From Myxococcaceae bacterium (GTDB taxonomy: Bacteria; Myxococcota; Myxococcia; Myxococcales; Myxococcaceae), in the NCBI GenBank assembly GCA_018262385.1, contig JAGSPQ010000307.1:1-10819 (forward strand): a stretch of DNA of 10,819 bases, in the 5' to 3' direction. The translations under genes and the position numbers were made by a program. This document shows, one piece after another, positions 5,460 to 10,819 of this stretch. The notes under the pieces were generated by a model that was not told where the DNA came from, did not search any database, and worked only from the letters and a program-made list of their open reading frames with translations. The first letter of the stretch is position 1, and each line of letters opens with the position of its first letter.

Positions 5460-7027
5460 CACTGCTCGAGGCCGCCGCCCGCCGCGCACCGCTTGCTGCC
5501 CACCGAGCAGCTGGTCGCGCAGGCCGCGCAGCTGCCCGCGTTGCACGAGGTGCCTGCGCCGCACGCGCCCTGCGCCTTCCACACCGTGCAGTTGTTGGCG
5601 TCGGTACCGCAGCTCTCGGTGCCGTTGCCGTTGCACCGCGCCGCGCCCACCGTGCAGCTGGTGCCGCAGGTGCCGCACGCGCCGCCGCTGCAGAAGCTTC
5701 CGCACTGCTGCCCCGCCTGCCACCCGGTGCAGCCCTGGCCATCGGCGACGCAGGTCTCGACGGTGGTGCCGGCGCAGCGCCTGGCGCCCGCGGTGCAGGT
5801 GCTGTTGCAGGTGGTGCAGCTGCCGGTCACGCAGCGGGTGCCGCTCGCGCAGGGCGCCGCCTTCCACGCGGTGCAGCCGGTGAGCACGTTCCAGTCGCAG
5901 GTCTCCGCGCCGGTGCCGACGCAGCGCGCTGCGCCGATCGCGCACGCCTGGCACGAGTTGCACTGGCCGCTGCCGCACACCTCGCCGTAGCCGCAGGACT
6001 GGGTGGTGACCCACCCGGTGCAGCCGTTGCTCTGGACCTGGCACGCCTGCGCCGAGCCGCTGCTGCAGCGCAGGGCGCCCGCGGTGCACGCGTTGGTGCA
6101 GGCCTGACAGGCGCCACCCACGCAGGCGGACATCGAAGGGCAGCTGTTGCTCGTCCACTGGGTGCAGCCGGTCGCGGCGTCGACCTGGCAGCTCTGCCGC
6201 TGCCCCTGGGCGGTGCACACCGCCGCGCCCTGGGTGCAGGCGTCGAGGCAGCAGGTGGCGGTCGAGGCGGCGATGGTGTTGAGCGCCGAGGTGAGCGCCG
6301 CCGAGCTGTTCGCCGCGTAGGAGCTGCCGGTGCCGCCCGCGCTGGCGATCGCATCGAGCACCGTCTTGTCGTTGGCCGAGGAGACCGAGGCGCCGAAGCC
6401 GACCACGTAGACCTTGATCCCCGCGTTCTTCAGCGCCAGCGCCGCCTGCACCGTCGCGTTGTCGTCGAGGCAGTCCTTCGCGCCCAGCCCGCAGCAGCTG
6501 CTGCCGCTGCAGGTGCTGGTGTTGAGGCAGCCGGCGGTGGTGGTCTGGCAGGTGGCCGGGTTGTTCGACAGGTTGCAGTTGGGCAGCCCGTCGGTGATCA
6601 GCAGCACGTGCGCCGGGGTCGCCAGGTTCAATCCGATCAGGTAGCTCTTCGCCGCCACCAGGCTGGTCGCGGTCGGAGTCCCGCCGCCCGCCGCGCTCGC
6701 CAGGTAGATGCTGTTGACGTCGGCCGCCGTCGCCGGCACCGGCGAGACGGTGGTGCCGGTGGTGCAGCTGAAGGTGGTCGACTGCTGCGGGTACATCATC
6801 ACCCCGAACCGGAACCGGTTGGCGAACTGGGCCGCCACCTGCGGGACCACCGTCCGGGCGGTCGACCACTTCGAGGGCGCCGAGGGAGCGTTGATCGGAT
6901 CCGGCACCCCCGCCATCGAGCCCGACTTGTCCTGGACGATGAACAGCACGGGCAGCTCGGTGCAGGGCGCGGCGGCGGCGGACAAGCTGGCGAGGGCGCC
7001 GATCAGGGCAATTGCGCGAGCGGACAT
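5081..7027 (-). CDS. Secreted vWA-domain protein with cysteine modules, N-terminal (frameshifted) part
   Basis: As read, 648 residues. Residues 1-20 form a signal peptide (MSARAIALIGALASLSAAAA). A vWA domain spans about 25-250 with an intact metal-ion-dependent adhesion site: Asp33, Ser35, Ser37 (DKSGSM), Thr117 (GGGT) and Asp146 (LLITDG). From Cys259 come cysteine modules of about 46-50 residues, each of the form C-x2-G-x2-(R/K)C ... GCTxW ... C ... C ... C. Five are complete; in the sixth, after LEQCQAT, the frame changes and about 125 Arg-rich non-homologous residues follow to a stop at 5081. The matching C-terminus lies in another frame (4962-5459). The ATG at 7025-7027 gives the signal peptide; a TTG at 7096 would hide it. 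No Shine-Dalgarno is visible and GATAAC lies 6 bases before the ATG. Likely role: calcium/magnesium-dependent surface adhesion or ligand binding; this is inference. Confidence 0.82.
   Translation of the reverse strand: MSARAIALIGALASLSAAAAPCTELPVLFIVQDKSGSMAGVPDPINAPSAPSKWSTARTVVPQVAAQFANRFRFGVMMYPQQSTTFSCTTGTTVSPVPATAADVNSIYLASAAGGGTPTATSLVAAKSYLIGLNLATPAHVLLITDGLPNCNLSNNPATCQTTTAGCLNTSTCSGSSCCGLGAKDCLDDNATVQAALALKNAGIKVYVVGFGASVSSANDKTVLDAIASAGGTGSSYAANSSAALTSALNTIAASTATCCLDACTQGAAVCTAQGQRQSCQVDAATGCTQWTSNSCPSMSACVGGACQACTNACTAGALRCSSGSAQACQVQSNGCTGWVTTQSCGYGEVCGSGQCNSCQACAIGAARCVGTGAETCDWNVLTGCTAWKAAPCASGTRCVTGSCTTCNSTCTAGARRCAGTTVETCVADGQGCTGWQAGQQCGSFCSGGACGTCGTSCTVGAARCNGNGTESCGTDANNCTVWKAQGACGAGTSCNAGSCAACATSCSVGSKRCAAGGGLEQCQATAGRQRPARGARAFRPVRTSARWARASARVGRRRGASRRRPGARCGRRRARARWTRCASRATAGPAARRASSSCARREKSAPGCRPASGCACPPPARWMRAARRRWMRGPRRGRGCCRRMIRR
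5253..6253 (-). repeat. Seven tandem cysteine-rich modules (about 140-150 bp each)
   Basis: Diverged tandem modules in the vWA protein. Each starts with a C-(T/S/A)-x-G-(A/S)-x2-C pattern (CTQGAAVC, CTAGALRC, CAIGAARC, CTAGARRC, CTVGAARC, CSVGSKRC, CTLGAGKC), has a central (G/N)CTxW, and ends in three or four spaced Cys. Module 4 is slightly shortened (CGSFCSGGAC) and module 6 lacks the central (G/N)CTxW segment and carries the frameshift. The even Cys content suggests disulfide-rich, extracellular, elongated folding. Confidence 0.85.
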
Positions 7028-7033
7028 GCGGCT

Positions 7034-7064
7034 GTTATCCGCAGTGGGCAGGAGCGGTTGTCCA
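7034..7064 (-). promoter_or_regulatory. Candidate promoter of the vWA gene, possibly leaderless
   Basis: On the minus strand TGGACA (7064-7059; 5 of 6 to TTGACA) and GATAAC (7039-7034; 4 of 6 to TATAAT) are separated by 19 bases. A transcript from this -10 box would start at or within a base or two of the ATG at 7027, which agrees with the lack of a Shine-Dalgarno. The spacing is slightly long; moderate-to-low confidence. Confidence 0.35.
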
Positions 7065-7086
7065 AACGGCTGAATCGACGTGTTTG

Positions 7087-7103
7087 TTCTCGCCAAACGA
7101 GAA
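7087..7103. promoter_or_regulatory. Palindrome TTCTCG-N5-CGAGAA upstream of the kinase gene
   Basis: Perfect 6-bp inverted repeat with a 5-base centre (CCAAA) in the 108-bp gap between the vWA and kinase genes. It lies 33-49 bases upstream of the kinase GTG, just upstream of a GATACT (7122-7127) that could be its -10 box. CCAAACG at its centre is also present at 7062-7068, 31 bp away. The placement suits an operator, for the kinase's own unknown regulator or another factor. Confidence 0.35.
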
Positions 7104-7135
7104 AAGGCGGGCCCCGAAGTGGATACTGCGCGCGC

Positions 7136-9433
7136 GTGAACCGACCGGCTTTACATGGCGAAGAGCTGCTCAAGGCCCTGGTCGAGATCTCGATCCAGGT
7201 GGCCAGCGCCCGCTCGATCGACGGCGTCTTCGAGCTGGCGGGCGAAGGGGTGAAGGCCCAGGGCCTCCAGATGGCGGTGGTGCAGTTCCGCGGCGAAGAG
7301 GGGCTGCTGCGCCACCTGAACCACGCGCCGCTCAGCTCCTACGGGCGGCAGATGCAGCAGCCTGTTTCGCGCTCGCTCTTTCCGGGGCTCAGCGCCGTCT
7401 TCGAGGTGGCGGCGCCGCTGTTCATCCCCGATCTGGGTCAGTGGCTGACCCAGGCAGACCTCGACCCCGCCTTCGTCGAGATCGGCCGGCAGTCGGGCTA
7501 CGGGCGGTTGGTGATCACCCCGCTGATGGTGCACGGCAAGAAGTGGGGCTCCCTCGTGCTCGGGTCCAACGGCCTCGAGGCAGCGGACGTGCCGGCGCTG
7601 ACGCTGTTCTCCACCCAGCTCCACTCCGCGCTCGAGGTCGCCGAGACGATCGAGCGGCTCGAGCTGCGCAGCCGCGAGCTCGCCGCGGTGCACGCGATCG
7701 CCACCGCCGCCGCGCCGGAGGCCAGCAGCGCGCGGCTGCTCGAGACGGTCGCCCGGGTGACCTGCACCGATGCGGCGATCCTCTACCGCTACGAGCCCGA
7801 GACCGCCCAGTACGTCGCGGTCGGGGAGGCGTGGGGCTATCCCGGCCCGCTGGCCGAGAACTGGCGGCGCTTCAAGCAGTCCGACCTGCTGTCGACCGAG
7901 CGGCTCAGCCAGGCCGGCCCGGTCGCGGCGCTCTCGCGGGATCCCTCGGTCGCCGCGGCGGGCTTCAAGCAGATGGCGCGGGTGGCGCTCCAGGTCGAAG
8001 GGCAGCCGGCGGGCTTTCTCATCCTCGGGCGCAAGACCGACGACCCCTTCAGCGAGGCCGAGCTGCACACCGCCGAGATCCTCGGCGTCCAGGTCTCGTC
8101 GCTGATGGAGCGCGCCCGCCTCAACGCCGAAGGCAGCAAGCGGGTCCGCCAGCTCGAGCTGCTCTACGAGATGACCAGCGCCGGCGCGGTGGTCGGCCAG
8201 GTCAACCCGACCATCGATCGGCTGCTGACCCAGATGCTGGACGCGATTCCGGTCGACCTGTCGGCGATTCACTTCCTCGAGCGGACCCAGTGCCGGCTCG
8301 CCGGCTGGAAGGCGCGGGAAGGGAAGGTTCCGATCGTGCCGCCGACCCCCGAGTTCCTGCCCGTCGACGACACCAGCGCGGTCGGCCGCACCGTGCTCAA
8401 CCGGAAGTCGACCCGGCTGTCGAAGGAGCAGTTCCCCAGCGTCACCGCGGTGCTGGGCAAGCGGCTGGGGATCCTCCACCTGATGTCGGCCCCGCTGCTG
8501 GTGGGCGATCGGCTGGTGGGGACGCTGACGGTCGGCCGCGTCACCGACGCGGCATTCACCGGGGAAGAAGCGCAGCTGGTCGAGAGCTGCGCGGTGCACA
8601 TCGCGGTGATCCTCGAGCACGTGCGCCTCTACGACGATTTGAAGGTCAGCTACGACGAGCTGGCCCATACCCAGGCCGAGCTGGTGAAGCACGAGCGGCT
8701 GGCGGCGCTCGGCGAGCTGGCGGCGGTGATGGCGCACGAGGTGCGAAATCCGCTCGGGGTGATCTTCAACTCCCTCACCTCCCTCAAGCGCGGGCGCACG
8801 GCGGACAGCGAGAGCGAGCTGCTGTTGCGGATCATCGGAGAGGAGGCCGACCGCCTCAACCGGATCGTCAGCGACCTGCTCGACTTTGCCCGGCCGTACG
8901 AGGCGCAGAAGAAGCCGATCGCGCTCGAGCCGATCATCGGCAGCGCGGTCGACGCGGCGCTGGCGGCGGTGCCCAACACTCCGGCCAAGGTGGTGGTGCA
9001 GTTCCCCGCCGAGCTGCCCCGCTTCCAGGTCGACGGCCACCTGGTGCGCCAGGCCTTCGTGAACCTGGTGGTCAACGCGCTCCAGGCGATGCCCACCGGA
9101 GGAGTGGTGACGGTGCGCGCACTGCCCGAGGAGCGCTCAGGTCAGCTCTGGGCCCGCATCGAGGTGCGCGACGAGGGAGACGGAATTCCGGCCGGCAGCG
9201 CCGAGCGGATCTTCCAGCCGTTCTTCACCACCAAGGCGACCGGCACCGGGCTGGGGCTGGCGGTGGTGAAGCGCATCGTCGACGCCCACCATGGGCAGGT
9301 GACGGTGCAGGCCCGCCCAGAGGGAGGCACCACCTTCACCGTCCGGCTGCCCGGCGGCACCTTGACCGACGAAGCGACCGGCGAGAGCGCGGAGAGCGGG
9401 GAAGACACCCTGCCTCCCTCCACCGCCGCCTGA
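7136..9433 (+). CDS. Cytoplasmic sensor histidine kinase with three GAF-like domains
   Basis: A 765-residue kinase. Three GAF-like sensory regions cover about residues 12-165, 181-325 and 341-495, followed by a coiled-coil linker (about 498-522), a HisKA dimerisation domain with the H-box AHEVRNPLG and phospho-acceptor His534, and a HATPase domain with N-box NLVVNALQAM (Asn647), G1 box DEGDG (residues 679-683), F-box FQPFFTTK and G2 box GTGLGL (703-708). All catalytic motifs look intact. There are no transmembrane segments, so the signal is cytoplasmic (small ligand, redox or a partner protein). No receiver domain or response regulator is adjacent, so it is an orphan kinase in this window. 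GTG at 7136 is the only sensible start: the frame continues upstream through the antisense of the vWA gene but without coding character. No Shine-Dalgarno is visible and GATACT lies 8 bases before the GTG. The C-terminal tail (about 743-765) is acidic and disordered. Confidence 0.92.
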   Translation: MNRPALHGEELLKALVEISIQVASARSIDGVFELAGEGVKAQGLQMAVVQFRGEEGLLRHLNHAPLSSYGRQMQQPVSRSLFPGLSAVFEVAAPLFIPDLGQWLTQADLDPAFVEIGRQSGYGRLVITPLMVHGKKWGSLVLGSNGLEAADVPALTLFSTQLHSALEVAETIERLELRSRELAAVHAIATAAAPEASSARLLETVARVTCTDAAILYRYEPETAQYVAVGEAWGYPGPLAENWRRFKQSDLLSTERLSQAGPVAALSRDPSVAAAGFKQMARVALQVEGQPAGFLILGRKTDDPFSEAELHTAEILGVQVSSLMERARLNAEGSKRVRQLELLYEMTSAGAVVGQVNPTIDRLLTQMLDAIPVDLSAIHFLERTQCRLAGWKAREGKVPIVPPTPEFLPVDDTSAVGRTVLNRKSTRLSKEQFPSVTAVLGKRLGILHLMSAPLLVGDRLVGTLTVGRVTDAAFTGEEAQLVESCAVHIAVILEHVRLYDDLKVSYDELAHTQAELVKHERLAALGELAAVMAHEVRNPLGVIFNSLTSLKRGRTADSESELLLRIIGEEADRLNRIVSDLLDFARPYEAQKKPIALEPIIGSAVDAALAAVPNTPAKVVVQFPAELPRFQVDGHLVRQAFVNLVVNALQAMPTGGVVTVRALPEERSGQLWARIEVRDEGDGIPAGSAERIFQPFFTTKATGTGLGLAVVKRIVDAHHGQVTVQARPEGGTTFTVRLPGGTLTDEATGESAESGEDTLPPSTAA

Positions 9434-9438
9434 AGGCC

Positions 9439-9460
9439 GACCGCTTTTCAGCGCGCGGTC
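9439..9460. terminator. Candidate hairpin at the kinase/TPR convergent junction
   Basis: GACCGC (9439-9444) and GCGGTC (9455-9460) form a 6-bp stem with a 10-base loop containing TTTT, extendable by two further pairs beyond one mismatch. It lies just after the kinase stop (9431-9433) and spans the stop of the facing gene (9448-9450). No trailing T-run, so only a weak terminator candidate. Confidence 0.3.
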
Positions 9461-10819
9461 AGCTGCGAGCCGGTCTCGACCCGCAGCGCGTGCAGGTCGC
9501 CGCCGACCGCGAACACCACCAGCTCGCGCACGAAATACTGGGCCCGGGCGCTCTGCATCGGCAGCGCGCGCGCCTGCACCGCCGCGAAGTCCCCCGCCAC
9601 CAGCAGCGCGGCCCGCGAGGTGGTGTGGCGGACCCCGTCGAAGAAGGTGGCGGTGAGGTCGGTGCGCGCGTGGGTGCGCAGCAGGTTGGAGGCGAGGCGG
9701 GTGAGGGCGGTCTTCCCCTCGGGGCTGAGCGCCTTGCCCAGCCGCTTCTGCTCGGCCTTGAGCAGCTTCGGATCCACCCGCGGGGGGTAGTTCGGGTCGG
9801 CAAAGGTCAGCGCCGCCTCGAGCACCGGGGCGAGCCCTTCGGGCGGGAGCATCACCGCCATCGCCAGCTCGGGGCGCAGCAGCGCCAGGGTCGCGCCGAG
9901 GTGGGCGGTCAGTTGCTGCAGATCGGGCTCGCGCAAAAGCGGCTCGCCGAGGAAGAGGCTGAGCGGCGCGGTCGGGTTCACCCGCAGCCCCACCGCCTCG
10001 TCCGGGTGTCGCTCGGCGCGCCCGGAGATCCTCGAGCTCAGAAAGGGCGAGTAGAGGTTGAGCCCCTCGAAGCCGAGCGTCCGGGCGATGTAGCGCAGGT
10101 TGTTGAGCGCGAGCTCCTTCGAGTCGCCCAGCTCGATCCGGTGCTTCTTCGGGTGGAGCTTGAAGTCGCCCAGGTCGGCGGCGTACTTCGCGCCCGCCTG
10201 GCTGTAGATCAACGCCATCAACTGGCCGAGCGAGCCCCGCAGGCTTGGGTGCAGCAGCAGGCTCTGCCACAGGGCGTCGGAGACCGGCATCCGCAGCTGG
10301 ACCGGACCGCGCGCCACCTGGCCGGACTCGCGCAGCATCCGCAGCGTCTCCGGGCTGGGGGTGCCCACCAGCGCCGCGGCGCCGGCCGCGAGGATCATCG
10401 AGTCGCGGTCTTTGCGCTGCTCGGCGACCTGGGCCAGCACGCCGCAGATCCGCGCCGGATCCGCGCTGTGGGGAATCGCGCGGACGTAGGCGGCGATCGC
10501 CTCGGGCGCGTGCTCCGGGTGGTGGATCGCGAAGTCGGCCAGCGCTTCCTGCGCCCCGGCGTCGTCCAGCGCCAGCCGCGCTCCCGCCGAGTACGCCTCG
10601 ATCGCGCCGGCGTCGTCCTTGAGCTTCCGGGCGCGCAGCTCGGCCAGCATCCGCCACAGCGCCGAGCGCAGGGTCGCGCTGCCCGGGACCCGCTCGAGCC
10701 GCTGCAGCTGCCGCTGGGTGCACTCGGCCAGCGTCTTCCACCGCTTGCTCGCCACCAGCAGCGTCTCGAGCAGCTTCAAGCCCGCGCCGAACTGGGGCGA
10801 GCGCTCGAGCTCCGCCTCC
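9448..10819 (-). CDS. TPR-like protein, C-terminal part (runs off the right edge)
   Basis: At least 456 residues, open at the window edge with no convincing start inside: the TTG at 10779 lies within continuous helical repeat sequence that extends upstream (LERSPQFGAGLKLLETLL). The N-terminal half contains TPR-like helical hairpins, for example LKLLETLLVASKRWKTLAEC, AIEAYSAGARLALDDAGAQE and AIAAYVRAIPHSADPARICG. The C-terminal half (about 230 residues) is a globular helical region with GDSKELALNNLRYIAR, LFLGEPLLREPDLQQLTAHL and LALLRPELAMAV, followed by ARTDLTATFFDGVRHTTSRA and a hydrophobic LVVFAVGGDL near the end. I cannot name this C-terminal domain; I believe related TPR proteins with it are common in myxobacteria but cannot verify that here. 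No membrane helix in the visible part. It converges on the kinase gene with a 14-bp gap. Likely a protein-interaction scaffold. Confidence 0.8.
   Translation of the reverse strand, partial: EAELERSPQFGAGLKLLETLLVASKRWKTLAECTQRQLQRLERVPGSATLRSALWRMLAELRARKLKDDAGAIEAYSAGARLALDDAGAQEALADFAIHHPEHAPEAIAAYVRAIPHSADPARICGVLAQVAEQRKDRDSMILAAGAAALVGTPSPETLRMLRESGQVARGPVQLRMPVSDALWQSLLLHPSLRGSLGQLMALIYSQAGAKYAADLGDFKLHPKKHRIELGDSKELALNNLRYIARTLGFEGLNLYSPFLSSRISGRAERHPDEAVGLRVNPTAPLSLFLGEPLLREPDLQQLTAHLGATLALLRPELAMAVMLPPEGLAPVLEAALTFADPNYPPRVDPKLLKAEQKRLGKALSPEGKTALTRLASNLLRTHARTDLTATFFDGVRHTTSRAALLVAGDFAAVQARALPMQSARAQYFVRELVVFAVGGDLHALRVETGSQLTAR

Noticed and set aside
5448..5461. Programmed ribosomal frameshift in the vWA gene
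   Set aside because: No slippery heptamer is visible at the junction, and part of a conserved module is missing, which points to deletion or assembly collapse.
6608..7135. N-terminal extension of the kinase frame into the vWA gene
   Set aside because: It is antisense to the vWA coding region and Arg/Gly-rich; the kinase-like sequence starts right at the GTG at 7136.
7151..9040. 629-codon open frame antisense to the histidine kinase
   Set aside because: A high-GC shadow frame; the translated product is Arg/Leu/Gly/His-rich without motifs, while the + strand frame holds all kinase boxes.
9137..10741. 534-codon open frame overlapping the TPR-like gene on the same strand
   Set aside because: Product rich in Arg/Ala/Gly/Pro with no domains; the alternative frame has regular helical repeats and a normal amino-acid mix.

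Overview
The window is high-GC bacterial DNA that most likely comes from a myxobacterium (phylum Myxococcota). The strongest clue is a C-terminal MYXO-CTERM sorting signal (Gly-Cys-Gly-Cys, hydrophobic helix, poly-Arg tail) on a cysteine-rich von Willebrand A (vWA) protein. A TPR-type protein, a triple-GAF histidine kinase with no adjacent regulator and a PEGA-domain secreted protein fit the same phylum. I see no rRNA, tRNA, CRISPR array, insertion sequence, integrase or phage gene, so this looks like ordinary chromosome rather than a mobile island.

Layout, left to right: (1) + strand, a hypothetical protein (82-669) followed 8 bp later by an AzoR-type FMN quinone/azo reductase (678-1322); (2) - strand, a small CoA-binding-fold protein (1380-1817); (3) + strand, a seven-helix ceramidase-like CREST hydrolase with all zinc ligands present (1960-2655); (4) - strand, a hypothetical protein (2664-3086) downstream of a secreted protein with 17 PAEAK-type repeats and a PEGA domain (3212-4018); (5) + strand, a DUF481-type outer-membrane beta-barrel protein (4078-4965); (6) - strand, a secreted vWA protein with seven cysteine modules, broken by a frameshift that separates its MYXO-CTERM tail (4962-7027); (7) + strand, the GAF-GAF-GAF histidine kinase (7136-9433); (8) - strand, a TPR-like protein running off the right edge (9448-10819).

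Transcription direction flips at almost every gene. Four convergent junctions are very tight: gaps of 57, 8 and 14 bp, and one 4-bp overlap in which a single CTAG supplies both stop codons. Three divergent gaps (about 142, 59 and 108 bp) must hold promoters. No gene-free stretch exceeds 300 bp. The middle of the window (about 3.2-7.0 kb) is envelope-themed: three consecutive genes encode exported proteins.

I do not see a clearly new multi-gene system. The points most worth checking are a secreted protein whose only plausible start is a non-ATG/GTG/TTG codon behind a good Shine-Dalgarno, the two-phase PAEAK repeat in that gene, the deletion/frameshift inside one cysteine module of the vWA protein, the bacterial ceramidase-like enzyme, and a divergent gene pair that looks leaderless on both sides.
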